Shown here: positions 1 to 14,677 of the stretch, one piece after another | How the letters are laid out: each line of letters begins with the position of its first letter | How positions within the stretch are numbered: the first letter of the stretch is position 1 | Origin: an uncultured Pelagibacteraceae bacterium | GTDB taxonomy: Bacteria; Pseudomonadota; Alphaproteobacteria; Pelagibacterales; Pelagibacteraceae | NCBI GenBank assembly: GCA_902581925.1 | Contig: CACHQB010000001.1 | Span: 62,001-126,000, forward strand | Direction of reading: 5' to 3' | Length of the DNA stretch: 64,000 nucleotides | Made by a program: the position numbers and the translations under genes | The notes under the pieces: model-generated | What the model was told of the DNA's origin: nothing | Seen by the model: the letters and a program-made list of their open reading frames with translations, nothing else | Database searches by the model: none

Positions 1-839
1 AAATTGTTGGAATTACTGGTTTAGACACTAGAAGCCTAACAAACTTTATAAGAGACAAAGGCGCCCCCAAAGGTACTATTAGTTATTCAAAAAAAGGAAA
101 ATTTAATATTAATAAATTGACCAACTCTACAATAAAATGGAGTGGATTAAAAAATCTTGATCTTGCAGAAGTAGTTTCAACTCAGAAAAATTATATTTGG
201 AAAGGTCTTAAAACCTGGAAAAAAAAATTCGGATATAAAAAAAATAATAAGAACTCATTTCATGTTGTTGCAATTGATTATGGAATTAAAAAAAACATCT
301 TAAGATATTTCTCTGACTTCAACTGTAAAGTTACAGTTGTCTCCTGTAAAACTAGTGCCAACAAAATTTTAGCTTTAAAACCAAGTGGAATATTCTTATC
401 AAATGGTCCTGGTGATCCAGCTGCAACAGGGAAATATGCTATAGAAATTATTAATGATCTAATTAAAAATAATTTACCTATATTTGGTATTTGTTTAGGT
501 CATCAGATTTTGGCATTAGCTTTAGGTGGCAAAACAAAAAAAATGAAGTTAGGACATAGAGGTGCGAACCATCCTGTTAAAAATTTAGTTCATGACAAAG
601 TTGAAATTACCAGTCAAAATCATGGGTTTGTAGTAGTTGAAGAAACTTTACCAAAAAAAATTGAAATAACTCATAAGTCTCTTTTTGATAATACTATTGA
701 AGGAATAAAGCTTAAAAATAAACCAATATTTTCAGTTCAATATCATCCAGAATCTAATCCTGGACCCCAAGATAGTGTTTATTTGTTTCAAGAATTTATT
801 AATAACATAAAAAAAAATGCCAAAAAGAAAAGATATTAA
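1..839 (+). CDS. carA: Carbamoyl-phosphate synthase small chain (5'-truncated)
   Basis: This is the glutamine amidotransferase subunit of carbamoyl-phosphate synthase, which supplies ammonia to CarB for arginine and pyrimidine synthesis. The reading frame is open from base 3, and the first visible residues ([12 protein letters not shown]) match the CarA N-terminal domain, so the gene begins before the window. The class I amidotransferase domain follows, with the nucleophile Cys in GICLGHQ (Cys codon 492-494) and the His-Glu pair in QYHPE near 738-752. A TTG at 117 is in frame but lies inside the conserved domain, so it is not the start. The 3' end overlaps carB by 23 bases, which suggests translational coupling of the two subunits. 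Confidence 0.95.
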   Translation, partial: IVGITGLDTRSLTNFIRDKGAPKGTISYSKKGKFNINKLTNSTIKWSGLKNLDLAEVVSTQKNYIWKGLKTWKKKFGYKKNNKNSFHVVAIDYGIKKNILRYFSDFNCKVTVVSCKTSANKILALKPSGIFLSNGPGDPAATGKYAIEIINDLIKNNLPIFGICLGHQILALALGGKTKKMKLGHRGANHPVKNLVHDKVEITSQNHGFVVVEETLPKKIEITHKSLFDNTIEGIKLKNKPIFSVQYHPESNPGPQDSVYLFQEFINNIKKNAKKKRY

Positions 840-3800
840 AAAAATATTAGTTGTAGGAGCTGGTCCAATAATTATCGGACAAGCATGTGAATTTGATTAT
901 TCAGGGACACAAGCATGTAAAGCTCTTAAAGATGAGGGTTATAAAGTAATTTTAATAAATTCAAATCCTGCAACAATTATGACTGATCCAGATGTTGCGG
1001 ATAAAACTTATATTGAACCAATTACACTAGATGTATTAGAAAAAATTCTCAAGAAAGAAAATCCCGATGCAATTCTTCCAACAATGGGAGGGCAAACTGC
1101 ACTTAACCTTGCAATGGAAGCAGAGAAAAAAGGAATTCTAAAAAAATATAAAATTGAATTAATAGGAGCAAATTCTAAAGCAATTTCTAATGCAGAAGAT
1201 AGAAAAAAATTTAGAAAAAATATGATAGATATTGGTTTAGATTTACCAAAGTCTGAAATTGTAAATAACAATAACCAAGCTTCAAAAGTGTTAAAAAAAA
1301 TTGGTTTGCCAGCAATTATAAGACCTGCTTTTACACTTGGTGGACTTGGTGGAGGAATAGCTAAAACCAAAAAAGATTATTTTAAAATTGTTAAAAATGG
1401 ATTGCATGAATCTCCAGTAAGCCAAGTTCTTGTAGAGGAATGTTTAGAGGGCTGGAAAGAGTTTGAGATGGAGGTTGTAAGAGATAAGAAAGATAACTGT
1501 ATCATCATTTGCTCGATTGAAAATATAGATCCAATGGGAATTCACACGGGTGACTCAGTAACAATTGCACCAGCTCTTACACTTACAGATAAAGAATACC
1601 AAGTAATGAGAAATGCATCTATTGCATGTTTGAGAAAAATTGGAGTTGAAACTGGAGGATCAAATGTTCAGTTTGCTATCAATCCTAAAAATGGTCGAAT
1701 GGTTGTCATTGAAATGAATCCACGTGTATCAAGATCATCAGCACTTGCATCAAAAGCAACTGGATTTCCTATAGCGAAAGTAGCTGCAAAATTAGCAATT
1801 GGTTATACTCTGGATGAATTAAAAAATGAAATAACTAAAGTTACTCCTGCATCATTTGAACCAAGTATAGATTATGTAGTGACTAAAATTCCAAGATTTA
1901 CATTTGAAAAATTTTCTACTTCTCCTGCAACTTTAGGTACATCAATGAAATCAGTAGGTGAAGCAATGGCTATTGGCAGAAACTTTAAAGAATCTTTACA
2001 AAAGGCGCTGGTATCTCTTGAAACTGGTTTTTCAGGTTTAGACAGAATTTTTGATTTAAATAAAAAGCAAATTGAAAAGAAACTTAAAGAAAATATTCCA
2101 AATAAGATATTGCTAGTCGCTGAAGCAATTAGAAAAAAAATAGACTTAAAGAGAATATATAATTTATCTAAAATTGATCCTTGGTTTTTAGAACAAATTA
2201 AAGAGATAGTTGATTGTGAAACACAGTTAAAAACTAAAGGACTTCCTAGGGATTTTTCAGAATTTAATAGAATAAAATCGATAGGATTTTCAGATAAAAA
2301 ACTTTCAGAATTAACTAAAACTTCTGAAGAAATTGTTAGAAGAAGAAGATCAGCACTTAAAATACTTCCAGTTTATAAAAAAGTAGATACTTGTGCAGCT
2401 GAATTCAAATCTTTCACTCCTTATATGTACTCAACTTACCAAAGAAATTTTTCAATTAACTCAGAATGTGAAGCTGATCCATCCAATAAGAAAAAAATAA
2501 TTATTCTTGGAGGAGGACCAAATAGAATTGGTCAAGGAATTGAGTTTGATTATTGCTGTTGCCAGGCAAGTTTTTCATTAAAAGACGCAGGTTTTGAGAC
2601 TATAATGGTTAATTGTAACCCTGAAACAGTATCAACAGACTATGATACGAGTGATCGATTATACTTTGAACCTTTAAAAGAAGAATATGTTTTTAACATA
2701 ATCAAAAAAGAACAAGAAAAAGGAAACCTAATAGGAGTGATAGCTCAGTTTGGTGGCCAAACTCCAATTAAACTTGCTAAATTTTTACATGACAACAAAC
2801 TTCCAATTTTAGGAACACAATATACTTCTATAGATTTAGCAGAAGATAGAGACCGATTTAGAAGTTTATTAAATAAATTAAAACTTAAGCAGGCGGAGAG
2901 TGGAATTGCAAAGACATTTAATCAAGCAATAAAAATTGCAGATAAAATAGGATTGCCATTAATGGTAAGACCTTCGTATGTTTTAGGTGGAAGAGCAATG
3001 GAAATTGTTCATGAAAAAAATCAACTTAAAAAATTTGTTGAGGAAGCATTTAAAGCTGCTGAGGAAAATCCAATTTTGATTGATAAATTTATTGATCATG
3101 CAATGGAAGTAGATGTGGATGCCATATCAGACGGAAAACAAGTTCACGTTGCAGGAATTATGCAACATATTGAAGAAGCTGGAATTCATTCAGGAGATTC
3201 GGCGTGTAGCTTACCTCCTGTCTCTATTAAACCATATCTTCTTAAAGAAATAGAAAATCAAACTAAAAAACTTGCAATAGCTTTAAATGTAAAAGGTTTC
3301 ATGAATATACAGTTCGCAATTAAAAAAGATGAAATTTATGTAATTGAAGTAAATCCTAGAGCAAGTCGAACAGTTCCTTTTGTATCAAAAGCGAAAGGTC
3401 TACCCCTAGCTAAAATTGCATCAAGAGTAATGGCTGGAGAAAAGTTATCTAAATTTAATTTAAAAGACAAATTTAAAGGAATGTATGCAGTTAAAGAAGC
3501 TGTATTTCCATTTAATAAATTTCCAAACAGTGACTTATTACTAGGACCTGAAATGAAATCAACTGGAGAAGTTATGGGATTTGATAAAAATTTTGGAATG
3601 GCTTTTGCCAAAAGTCAGATCGCAGCTGCTAACTCATTACCAAAACAAGGATTAGCTTTTGTATCTCTCAAAGATAGTCACAAAGATGAGGGAATAAATT
3701 TAGCTAAAGAACTTCTTAAACTTAAGTTTGTATTATGTGCAACTAGAGGTACTGCAGAATATATTCGAAAGCATGGGATGAAATGTAAAATTATAAACAA

Positions 3801-4041
3801 AGTAAGCACTGGTTCGCCTCATATAGTAGATGTTTTAGACTCTAAAAAAATTGCATTAGTAATAAATACTGGAGGTGGAAATAGTGAACATAGATTAAGC
3901 GATGCAATAGCTTTAAGAAGAGCAACGCTTAAGAATAAAGTTCCTTATTGTACTAATATGTCAACTGCTCAAGCATGTTTAGAGGCAATTAGATCACTAA
4001 AAACAAAAAAATTAGAAGTGACTTCTCTTCAAGACGTTTAA
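817..4041 (+). CDS. carB: Carbamoyl-phosphate synthase large chain
   Basis: CarB makes carbamoyl phosphate from bicarbonate, ATP and the ammonia released by CarA. At 1074 residues it has the normal family length. Two homologous ATP-grasp halves are visible, each opening with a nucleotide-binding segment ([19 protein letters not shown] near residue 13; [17 protein letters not shown] near 565). A C-terminal MGS-like allosteric domain includes the ATRGTAEY motif. The ATG at 817 lies inside the end of carA. The gene ends in a TTAA palindrome that also supplies the stop of the convergent downstream gene, leaving no room for an intergenic terminator. Confidence 0.98.
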   Translation: MPKRKDIKKILVVGAGPIIIGQACEFDYSGTQACKALKDEGYKVILINSNPATIMTDPDVADKTYIEPITLDVLEKILKKENPDAILPTMGGQTALNLAMEAEKKGILKKYKIELIGANSKAISNAEDRKKFRKNMIDIGLDLPKSEIVNNNNQASKVLKKIGLPAIIRPAFTLGGLGGGIAKTKKDYFKIVKNGLHESPVSQVLVEECLEGWKEFEMEVVRDKKDNCIIICSIENIDPMGIHTGDSVTIAPALTLTDKEYQVMRNASIACLRKIGVETGGSNVQFAINPKNGRMVVIEMNPRVSRSSALASKATGFPIAKVAAKLAIGYTLDELKNEITKVTPASFEPSIDYVVTKIPRFTFEKFSTSPATLGTSMKSVGEAMAIGRNFKESLQKALVSLETGFSGLDRIFDLNKKQIEKKLKENIPNKILLVAEAIRKKIDLKRIYNLSKIDPWFLEQIKEIVDCETQLKTKGLPRDFSEFNRIKSIGFSDKKLSELTKTSEEIVRRRRSALKILPVYKKVDTCAAEFKSFTPYMYSTYQRNFSINSECEADPSNKKKIIILGGGPNRIGQGIEFDYCCCQASFSLKDAGFETIMVNCNPETVSTDYDTSDRLYFEPLKEEYVFNIIKKEQEKGNLIGVIAQFGGQTPIKLAKFLHDNKLPILGTQYTSIDLAEDRDRFRSLLNKLKLKQAESGIAKTFNQAIKIADKIGLPLMVRPSYVLGGRAMEIVHEKNQLKKFVEEAFKAAEENPILIDKFIDHAMEVDVDAISDGKQVHVAGIMQHIEEAGIHSGDSACSLPPVSIKPYLLKEIENQTKKLAIALNVKGFMNIQFAIKKDEIYVIEVNPRASRTVPFVSKAKGLPLAKIASRVMAGEKLSKFNLKDKFKGMYAVKEAVFPFNKFPNSDLLLGPEMKSTGEVMGFDKNFGMAFAKSQIAAANSLPKQGLAFVSLKDSHKDEGINLAKELLKLKFVLCATRGTAEYIRKHGMKCKIINKVSTGSPHIVDVLDSKKIALVINTGGGNSEHRLSDAIALRRATLKNKVPYCTNMSTAQACLEAIRSLKTKKLEVTSLQDV

Positions 4042-4703
4042 GAATTTACTTTCCAATCAGTTTCAAAGGTAACATAATTTACTTGAATACATCGTCTTTC
4101 TTTAACGATCTTTTTCTTCTCCATACCATGCCAAGTGTTTGGTCCACTTGTAAAAAGATAACCATGATTATGTTTGTAAGGAAGTGTCTTAACTTTTTCT
4201 AATTTTTCATTGTAAAAGTCAGTTCCTAAATCTTCAGATTCATTTGTTTTATTAACAAATATTAATCCTGACATAAGTTTTTCTTTTATATCGCAATGAG
4301 GTTTTAACCAAAAACCCTCTCGATCACATATAACCTCAACCCTAACATAGGAATTTGATAAATCTTTATTTATCATTTTAGAAATTGTTTCATATGTTTC
4401 TTTAGACTGAAGTTCATTTATAAATTTTACTAAATTTGGAAATTGAGATGAGTTATCTTTATTAATAAAACACCTAAACTTTATTGCTTGTCCACCTGAA
4501 GCTATACCTTTTCTAAATTCTGCGGCCCCACCATCTATTGCCCTTGTTCCATCATAATTAAGATTATGTTTACTTACATCAGGAATGTCAGCTTTAACTA
4601 TTTCATCAATTGCCCCTTCTGATAAAGCATCACTATACTCCCAGTGATTAAAAGGGAAACTATGTTGTTTTGAATTATTTTTAATTGAATTTAAAAATGA
4701 CAT
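4038..4703 (-). CDS. 2-oxoglutarate/Fe(II)-dependent oxygenase family protein
   Basis: This 221-residue protein looks like a non-heme iron, 2-oxoglutarate-dependent oxygenase. The C-terminal half carries the facial-triad pattern H136-x-D138 (KPHCDI) and a distal H192 (NTWHGM). Arg203 or Arg204 would be the 2-oxoglutarate-binding Arg. The N-terminal third is not recognisable. It follows the ELM1-like gene on the same strand, with the start codon sharing one base with the upstream stop (TAATG), so the two are probably one operon. The substrate cannot be told from sequence; protein hydroxylation or a small-molecule substrate are both possible. Confidence 0.75.
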   Translation of the reverse strand: MSFLNSIKNNSKQHSFPFNHWEYSDALSEGAIDEIVKADIPDVSKHNLNYDGTRAIDGGAAEFRKGIASGGQAIKFRCFINKDNSSQFPNLVKFINELQSKETYETISKMINKDLSNSYVRVEVICDREGFWLKPHCDIKEKLMSGLIFVNKTNESEDLGTDFYNEKLEKVKTLPYKHNHGYLFTSGPNTWHGMEKKKIVKERRCIQVNYVTFETDWKVNS

Positions 4704-5647
4704 TATGGTTGTATTTTTTCTTTAATAATTTTTGCTACTCTATTCGTTTCATCTAATTTTTGATAGTTCCAATTTTCAATTTCTTCACCTAAGTTTCTAG
4801 TAATATTTAATTCTCTAAATAAATTTCTAAAATTCTGAAATCTAACGTCTTTTCTTTTTGGTAAAATATTAGCAACATAAATTGGTTTTCCAGTCAAAGC
4901 AGCTTCAGATATCATAGAACTAGAGTCACATGTAACAACTATATTTTCCGAAATAGCTAAAGCTGAAAGATAAGCTTTTTTATCAACATTCATTATCACA
5001 GTGTGATTTTCTCCAAAAAACTCTTTTGCATAATGTATAGTATTTAATGGTGTTCTCATTGAAGGTATCACCACAAGTTGAAAATCATGTTTTTTTAATA
5101 GTTTGTAAAAAATTGAAAATATATGCTTCATATTTTTTGTTGAGTAGTCATAATATTTTGTAGGCCCACCCATTATCAAACACCAAACTTTTCTATTATC
5201 CTGTTTGATATATGAATTTAAATAACTTCTATTTTCTTCAATTTCATTTTCCGTTAAATAATGAATTGCGCCCTTTGTTTTAATTATATTTGTACCGCTT
5301 ATCCCATCATGTTCGGGAGCAACAATAAAATCAAAATAATTAAAATCTACCTTTGGATCTTGAATATGAATATTTGAAACTTTTTTTTTTGAAATACTTT
5401 TTAAGTGGATTGATGGAATTACACTTTTTCTTCCACATGAAATAATTACATCAAAATCATACTCGTTTATTTTTTGATAAACATTTTGTGATATTGGAGT
5501 TAATTTTGGAGGAATAATTTTCCAAAAATTATTTAGTTCAACCTTATGGTGTGTAAAATCCAAATCTAAAGCTTTAGCTAAACCTTCTACTTGGCTTATC
5601 ATGCCATGCATACCTTGAGTTAATAAAATACCTTTTAATTTAGTCAT
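4703..5647 (-). CDS. ELM1/GtrOC1-like putative nucleoside-diphosphate-sugar epimerase family protein
   Basis: This 314-residue protein resembles the ELM1 family (plant mitochondrial fission factor and its alphaproteobacterial relatives). Visible signatures are the N-terminal TQGMHGMISQVEGLAKAL glycine/His region, the FDFIVAPEHDG segment with a following TKGAIHYLT, and a C-terminal VTCDSSSMISEA segment that looks like the donor-binding half of a GT-B-type fold. The biochemical role in bacteria is not established; a cell-envelope sugar function is an inference from fold only. The first gene of a two-gene operon, it starts only 21 bases from the divergent trxB start, so both promoters must fit in or beyond that gap. 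Confidence 0.75.
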   Translation of the reverse strand: MTKLKGILLTQGMHGMISQVEGLAKALDLDFTHHKVELNNFWKIIPPKLTPISQNVYQKINEYDFDVIISCGRKSVIPSIHLKSISKKKVSNIHIQDPKVDFNYFDFIVAPEHDGISGTNIIKTKGAIHYLTENEIEENRSYLNSYIKQDNRKVWCLIMGGPTKYYDYSTKNMKHIFSIFYKLLKKHDFQLVVIPSMRTPLNTIHYAKEFFGENHTVIMNVDKKAYLSALAISENIVVTCDSSSMISEAALTGKPIYVANILPKRKDVRFQNFRNLFRELNITRNLGEEIENWNYQKLDETNRVAKIIKEKIQP

Positions 5648-5668
5648 TAATCACTATATAGCTTTCAT

Positions 5669-6616
5669 ATGAATCAAAATCCAACTAAACACACAAAAGT
5701 GTTAATAATTGGATCAGGTCCAGCTGGATACACTGCAGCAGTTTATGCTGCTCGTGCAATGTTAAATCCTATTTTAGTTTATGGATCTGAGCCAGGAGGA
5801 CAATTAACAACGACAACTGATGTCGAAAATTATCCGGGTTTTTCTGAAGTTATTCAGGGGCCATGGTTAATGGATCAAATGAAAGAACAAGCAAAAGCAG
5901 TTGGAACTGAAATGATTGAAGACCATATTGGATCTGTAAATTTAAAAAGTTCACCATTTGAAGCAATCGGTGATAGTGGTCAGAAATATACTGCTGATAG
6001 CATTATTATTTCTACTGGAGCTCAAGCAAGATGGTTAAATATAAAATCAGAACAGGAATTTAGAGGATTTGGAGTTTCTGCTTGTGCAACTTGTGACGGT
6101 TTCTTTTTTAAAAATAAAGAAGTTGCTGTAGTTGGAGGAGGTAATGCAGCGGTTGAAGAAGCTATGTTCCTTACAAAGTTTGCATCCAAAGTTAAATTAA
6201 TTCATAGAAGAGATAGTTTGAGAGCTGAAAAAATGCTTCAAAAAAAATTAATGGAAAATAAAAAAATTGAAATAATTTGGGACTCTGTAGTTGAAGATGT
6301 GTTAGGTGATAAAAATCCTAAAAATGTCAAAGGAATAAAGATTAAAAATGTTAAAACAAATAAAATACAAGAATTGAAACTTGATGGCGTATTCATTGCT
6401 ATTGGTCATGATCCAGCTACTCAACTTTTTAAAGATCAATTAAAAATGGATAATGAGGGATATTTGATTACCAAACCTGACTCAACAGAAACTAATGTTC
6501 CTGGTGTTTATGCAGCTGGAGATGTAAAAGACAAAACATTTAGACAAGCTGTAACCGCTGCAGGTATGGGATGCATGGCAGCTCTTGAAGCAGAAAAACA
6601 TCTATCTCACAGCTAA
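5669..6616 (+). CDS. trxB: Thioredoxin-disulfide reductase
   Basis: TrxB is a cytoplasmic FAD enzyme that reduces thioredoxin with NADPH. At 315 residues it is of standard length. It shows the N-terminal FAD dinucleotide motif GSGPAG (residues 15-20), the redox-active C139-A-T-C142 pair, an NADPH-binding VVGGGNAA motif and the C-terminal VYAAGDV FAD motif. The start is 21 bases from the divergent ELM1-like gene. The next gene starts immediately after its stop codon (6617), which implies a shared transcript. Confidence 0.97.
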   Translation: MNQNPTKHTKVLIIGSGPAGYTAAVYAARAMLNPILVYGSEPGGQLTTTTDVENYPGFSEVIQGPWLMDQMKEQAKAVGTEMIEDHIGSVNLKSSPFEAIGDSGQKYTADSIIISTGAQARWLNIKSEQEFRGFGVSACATCDGFFFKNKEVAVVGGGNAAVEEAMFLTKFASKVKLIHRRDSLRAEKMLQKKLMENKKIEIIWDSVVEDVLGDKNPKNVKGIKIKNVKTNKIQELKLDGVFIAIGHDPATQLFKDQLKMDNEGYLITKPDSTETNVPGVYAAGDVKDKTFRQAVTAAGMGCMAALEAEKHLSHS

Positions 6617-7639
6617 ATGTCAGAAAAAGTATTGCTAACTGGAATAAGCGGTTGGATAGCAAAACATACAGCAATAGAATTATTAAATTCTGGTTACGAA
6701 GTCCTTGGAACAGTAAGGAATGATACTTTAATTGAACAAACCAAAGATACTATTAGTAAATACGCTCCTATAGATAAATTATCTTTTATTAAATTAGATC
6801 TGGTTAAAGATGATGGATGGAATGATGCGGCTAAAGGATGTAAATATATATTTCATATTGCATCTCCTTTTCCAATAAAAGTTTCAAATAATAGAGAAAG
6901 CTTATTACCTCCTGCAGTAGATGGTACTTTAAGGGTATTAAATGCAGGGATAAATGCTGGAGTAGATCAAATAGTTAAAACTTCTTCTATTGTTGCTATG
7001 TTTAGAAAACCTAACAGAACTAATCCTTATACATTTGGAGAACAAGATTGGACTGATGAAAATTGGGTAGAAGGGGTAAATGATTATTTTTTATCAAAGA
7101 CGAAAGCTGAGAGAGTTGCTTGGGAATTGATGGAAAGCAAAGGATTAAAAAATAAATTAACAACAATTTGTCCTGGTGGAGTCTTCGGTGATGCTCTAGA
7201 TAAAAAAGGAGGTACTTCAATTGAGTATGTTAGACAATTCATGGCTGGTAAATTCCCTGGAGCACCTAAATTTGCAGTTCTAATTTCTGATGTAAAAGAT
7301 ATTGCAAAAGCTCATGTTGCTTGCATTGGAAATGAAAAAGTTGGAGGTAGAAGATTAATTGTTGGAAAAGAAGTAAAAAAATTAGTCGAATTATCCCAAT
7401 TGATGGCTGAAGCAATGCCTGCTTATGCAAAAAAGCTTCCAAAAAAAGAACTTCCAAATTTCATGGTTAAGTTGATAAGTTATTTAGACTCAAGTGCCAA
7501 AATGATGATACCTGATCTTGGAATTTTAATGCAAACCGACCCCTCTTATGCTGAAGAATTATTAGGGTTTAAATTTAAAGCTGCAAAAGATTGTATGGCG
7601 GAGAATGCTAAATCTGTTGTGAGATTAGGTTTGGTTTAA
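6617..7639 (+). CDS. NAD(P)-dependent epimerase/dehydratase family protein (extended SDR, dihydroflavonol-reductase-like)
   Basis: This 340-residue extended short-chain dehydrogenase has an N-terminal Rossmann motif (LTGISGWIAKH, a variant of TGxxGxxG), a segment IFHIASPF where NADP-binding family members have HxAs, and a catalytic Tyr-x3-Lys (YFLSK, near residue 158). The sequence is closest in style to the dihydroflavonol 4-reductase or aldehyde reductase branch, which reduces ketones or aldehydes with NADPH. The actual substrate is unknown. It directly abuts trxB on one side and, tail to tail with zero gap, the next minus-strand gene. Confidence 0.8.
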   Translation: MSEKVLLTGISGWIAKHTAIELLNSGYEVLGTVRNDTLIEQTKDTISKYAPIDKLSFIKLDLVKDDGWNDAAKGCKYIFHIASPFPIKVSNNRESLLPPAVDGTLRVLNAGINAGVDQIVKTSSIVAMFRKPNRTNPYTFGEQDWTDENWVEGVNDYFLSKTKAERVAWELMESKGLKNKLTTICPGGVFGDALDKKGGTSIEYVRQFMAGKFPGAPKFAVLISDVKDIAKAHVACIGNEKVGGRRLIVGKEVKKLVELSQLMAEAMPAYAKKLPKKELPNFMVKLISYLDSSAKMMIPDLGILMQTDPSYAEELLGFKFKAAKDCMAENAKSVVRLGLV

Positions 7640-8286
7640 TTATAATTTTAAAATTTCATCAGATTCTAACGTAATTTTTTGTAAATTTTGTTTGGCAATT
7701 TTGATCATTGCTTTTGCAACTATTTCTGAACTGATAGGTCTCATTTTTTTAAACGGTCCAAATAATAAAGGCGATAATACGCTAAAAGTCAAAATACCTA
7801 TTTTTTCACCCACTCTGTTTTCTTTTCTTTTCCCCATTAAAAAAGAGGGCCTTAATATTCCTAATTTAGAGAAATTTAATCTTTTTAATTCTTCTTCAAC
7901 TAAACCTTTAAATTTCACATAATTACCTGAACTATTTGGATTGGCATATATTGAAGAGATAAAAATAAATGACTTAACTGAATTAGCTTTTGCAATTTGT
8001 GCAATTTCTTTCGGAATATCTAACTCTACTTTTTGGTAATCATTTTTATCAAGAGAATTTTGCTTTGTAGTACCAATACAAAAAAAACAATCATCACCTG
8101 TAATTTCAGTTTTATGATTTCCTAGATTATTAAAATCAATATTTATAACCTCAACTTTTTCATTATTAATTGAAGTTTGTGAACGAACGAAAATCTTAAT
8201 TTTAGTGTAATAATCATCTTGAATTAATTGATTAACTAAATGGCCACCAATTAATCCGGTGGAACCAAATACTATGGCTGTTTTCA

Positions 8287-8287
<1 letters not shown>
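7640..8287 (-). CDS. NAD(P)H-binding Rossmann protein (HTATIP2/YwnB-like atypical SDR)
   Basis: This 215-residue protein begins with a clear Rossmann dinucleotide motif (FGSTGLIGGHLVNQL) and contains FIFISSIYAN plus a YVKFKGLVEE segment in the Tyr-x3-Lys position. These features fit the NAD(P)H-binding atypical SDR family that includes TIP30/HTATIP2-like proteins. No reaction can be assigned. It overlaps the end of the aspartate aminotransferase gene by one base, so it is probably cotranscribed behind it. It meets the upstream epimerase-like gene tail to tail without any spacer. Confidence 0.75.
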
Positions 8288-11678
<3,391 letters not shown>

Positions 11679-11697
<19 letters not shown>

Positions 11698-12431
11698 TTA
11701 TTACAGGTGGAGCAACAAGAATTGGTGCTGCGATTGCAAAAAAATTATCTGGCCCTAATAAAGAAATCCTCATTCATTTTAATAAGTCAAAATTAAAAGC
11801 TGAGAAGTTAAAAAAAGAATTATCAAATGATGGTACTAAAGTTTACTTAGTTAAAGCTGATTTAAGTAAAGAAAATGATGTAAATAAAATTGTAAAATAT
11901 GCAAAATCAAAACTTAAATATTTTGATTGTTTAATTAATAACGCTTCTTTGTTTGAAAATGATAAATTAGAAAACTTTACAACAGATAGTTGGGGGCAAC
12001 ATTTAAGAACAAATTTAAGAACACCTGCATTATTATCAAAAGAATTTGCAAAAAATGTTAAAGGAAAAAATAACAATATAATTAATATTATTGATCAAAG
12101 AGTATTTAAACTAACTCCATATTTTTTTTCTTACACAATTAGTAAAACTGGACTTTATACTTTAACTAAAACTAGTGCTATGAGTTTAGCTCCTAATATA
12201 AGAGTCAATGCAATTGCACCTGGACCCACTATAAAAAATCAAAGACAATCTGAAAAACATTTCAAAAAGCAATATTTAGCAACACCCCTGAAAAGACAAG
12301 TTGATGTGGAACAAATATGTAATGCTGTTGACTTTTTTATTAAAAATATATCTATTACTGGTCAAGTTTTAGCTATTGATAGTGGTCAAAATCTTAACTG
12401 GCAAACACCAGATGTAATGGGTAAAGAATGA
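11679..12431 (+). CDS. folM: FolM/PTR1-like pteridine reductase (short-chain dehydrogenase)
   Basis: This 250-residue SDR has the TGxxxRxG cofactor motif (T9-G10...R14-I15-G16) that marks the pteridine reductase branch, in place of the usual TGxxxGIG. It also has an Asp139 where ordinary SDRs have catalytic Ser, with Tyr152 and Lys156 completing the triad. That Asp-Tyr-Lys set is characteristic of PTR1 and FolM, which reduce dihydropterins or dihydrofolate with NADPH. Its stop overlaps the start of folB (ATGA), another folate gene, which supports the call. A generic SDR function remains possible. Confidence 0.78.
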
Positions 12432-12853
12432 GAAAAAATAATTTGAAAATTGTAAAAATAGACAAAAATAAAAGCCTATTTAATTATGAGAAAAAAATCC
12501 TAATTAATGAATTAATCTTAGATTTAAAACTTGGTTATTACGATTTTGAAAAAGAAAAATCTCAGAAAGTAAAATTTAGTCTAGAAATTGATTATGAAGA
12601 TAAAAAACCATCAAGCGATAAAGATATAAAATCTATTGTAAATTATGGAACAATTGTAAAATTGATAACTAAACTAGTAAAAAAGAAACATTATAACTTT
12701 TTAGAAACTTTAGCAGAAGCTGTTTTTGACGAATTATTTAAAGACAAAAGGATTGCTAAAATAATGTTAAAAATTGAAAAATTAGAAATCTTAAAACAGT
12801 GTTCATCTGTTGGTATTCAAATTACCAAAAAGAGAAGCCATGATAAGCTCTGA
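12428..12853 (+). CDS. folB: Dihydroneopterin aldolase
   Basis: FolB cleaves 7,8-dihydroneopterin in folate synthesis. The 141-residue protein shows the family pattern: an N-terminal [12 protein letters not shown] segment (equivalent to IGvyewEr), SIVNYGTIV in the middle, and [13 protein letters not shown] carrying the Glu of the active site. About 20 residues before the conserved region are poorly conserved, so a slightly later start is possible. It overlaps the pteridine reductase gene by four bases and overlaps the start of uvrC by 14 bases. Confidence 0.88.
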   Translation: MRKNNLKIVKIDKNKSLFNYEKKILINELILDLKLGYYDFEKEKSQKVKFSLEIDYEDKKPSSDKDIKSIVNYGTIVKLITKLVKKKHYNFLETLAEAVFDELFKDKRIAKIMLKIEKLEILKQCSSVGIQITKKRSHDKL

Positions 12854-14675
12854 AATAGGAAAAGAAGTAATTAAAAAAGAACTACCTCTAGTACCAAAAC
12901 TTCCAGGTGTATACAGGATGCTTAATGAAAAGAATGAAATTCTTTATGTGGGTAAAGCCAAAAATTTACCTAATAGACTAAAGAGTTATGTTGCAGAAAA
13001 AAATCATATAATTAGAACTGAACGAATGTTGTCTCAAACAAGAAAATTAGAGATAACAACAACATCTAATGAAAGTGAAGCATTACTTTTAGAAGCAAAT
13101 TTAATCAAAAAGCATAAGCCAAAATTTAATATCCTATTACGTGATGATAAGTCATTTCCATTTATATTTATTGGCAATAAAGATAAGTGGCCTCAAATAA
13201 AAAGACATAGAGGGAAAAAAACAAAAGAAGGTTTTTACTTTGGACCTTTTGCTTCTGCTGGCTCTGCTAATTGGACAATCAAAATGATCCAAAAGATTTT
13301 TCATTTAAGAGTTTGTGATGATACCGTCTTCAAGAACAGAGAAAGACCGTGTATCTTATATCAAATAAAAAGATGTTCTGGGCCTTGTGTTGGATACGTT
13401 AAAAAAGAGGATTATAATCAAACAGTAGAGGATGCTATTGAATTTGTTTCGGGCAAATCTAGAAAAATTCAAAAAAATCTTTCTAATCAAATGGAAAAAG
13501 CAAGTGATGATCTTGATTTTGAAAAAGCCGTAATATTAAGAGATAGAATTAAAGCGTTAAACATAATTCAATCTTCACAGAGAATTAACGAAGCAAATTT
13601 AGTTGAGGCAGATGTTATTGCTGGATACAAAGAATCAGGAAAAACTTGTATTCAAGTTTTTTTTTATAGATCAAAACAAAATTGGGGTAATCAAGCTTTT
13701 TTTCCAAAACATGATCCAGATGAAAAATTTAGTGAAATATTAAATTCATTTGTCTCTCAATTTTATGAAAATAAAAGTGTTCCTTCATCAGTTATTCTTT
13801 CAGAAGAAATAAAAGAAAAAGCATTAATTGAAAAAACGCTAACACAAAAAGAGGGTAAACAGATAAATATTTCAGTTGCAAAAAAAGGATCAAAACTCAA
13901 GGTTATTAATCAAGCAATAAAAAATGCAAAAGATAGTCTTAATAGAAAACTTTATGAAAGTCAGAATAATAAAGAATTGTTCGATGCAGTAGCTCAAAAA
14001 TTTAATTTAGAAAATAATATAAATTTAATTGAGGTTTACGATAATAGTCATATTCAAGGTACAAATAGTGTTGGCGCTTTAATAGCCTACGGTGATGAAG
14101 GATTTATTAAAAAAAGATATAGAAAATTTAATATTAAACACAAAAAAAATGAGCAAGATGACTATGGAATGATGAGAGAAGTGTTGAATAGAAGGTTTAA
14201 AAGAGCAGTTCAAGAAAAAGACAACTACCTTGCTTTTCCAGATTTGGTTGTAGTAGATGGAGGAAAAGGTCAATATTCTGTTGCTAGAGAAAGCCTTAAC
14301 GAACTAGGACTTCACGACATTCCAATTATTGCGATAGCAAAAGGTAAATTTAGAAATAGTGGAAATGAAACTTTTTTTCACAATGGCAAAGAATATAAAT
14401 TCACTAGAAATGACCCTACCCTATTTTTTCTTCAAAGAATAAGAGATGAATCGCATAGATTTGCCGTAAGTGCTCACAGAGCAAAGAGAAAAAAAGGTAT
14501 CAGCAAATCTCTTTTAGATCAAATAGAGGGTATTGGAGCTATTAGAAAAAGAGCTTTATTGAACCATTTTGGATCTGCAAGATCGGTTGAGTCTGCTAGC
14601 TTAGACGAAATAAAATCTGTAGAAGGTGTTGAGGAAAAAGTAGCAAAAAAGATATATAACTTTTTTCACGAATAA
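12840..14675 (+). CDS. uvrC: UvrABC excision repair subunit C
   Basis: UvrC makes the dual incisions in nucleotide excision repair. Domains in order are a GIY-YIG nuclease ([19 protein letters not shown]), a Cys-rich segment ([13 protein letters not shown]), a UVR domain ([20 protein letters not shown]), an RNase H-like endonuclease domain ([19 protein letters not shown]) and C-terminal tandem HhH motifs. The ATG at 12840 gives 611 residues. An in-frame TTG at 12810 would add ten residues inside folB and is less likely. Three bases separate its stop from pgsA. Confidence 0.96.
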   Translation: MISSEIGKEVIKKELPLVPKLPGVYRMLNEKNEILYVGKAKNLPNRLKSYVAEKNHIIRTERMLSQTRKLEITTTSNESEALLLEANLIKKHKPKFNILLRDDKSFPFIFIGNKDKWPQIKRHRGKKTKEGFYFGPFASAGSANWTIKMIQKIFHLRVCDDTVFKNRERPCILYQIKRCSGPCVGYVKKEDYNQTVEDAIEFVSGKSRKIQKNLSNQMEKASDDLDFEKAVILRDRIKALNIIQSSQRINEANLVEADVIAGYKESGKTCIQVFFYRSKQNWGNQAFFPKHDPDEKFSEILNSFVSQFYENKSVPSSVILSEEIKEKALIEKTLTQKEGKQINISVAKKGSKLKVINQAIKNAKDSLNRKLYESQNNKELFDAVAQKFNLENNINLIEVYDNSHIQGTNSVGALIAYGDEGFIKKRYRKFNIKHKKNEQDDYGMMREVLNRRFKRAVQEKDNYLAFPDLVVVDGGKGQYSVARESLNELGLHDIPIIAIAKGKFRNSGNETFFHNGKEYKFTRNDPTLFFLQRIRDESHRFAVSAHRAKRKKGISKSLLDQIEGIGAIRKRALLNHFGSARSVESASLDEIKSVEGVEEKVAKKIYNFFHE

Positions 14676-14677
14676 TT

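Noticed and set aside
117..119. TTG as a start for carA
   Set aside because: The frame is open upstream and encodes conserved CarA residues from base 3; the gene simply begins before the window.
1008..1370. Antisense ORF of 120 codons within carB
   Set aside because: It is a shadow of the conserved ATP-grasp coding frame, with no recognisable domain and no ribosome site. The same applies to 3336-3611.
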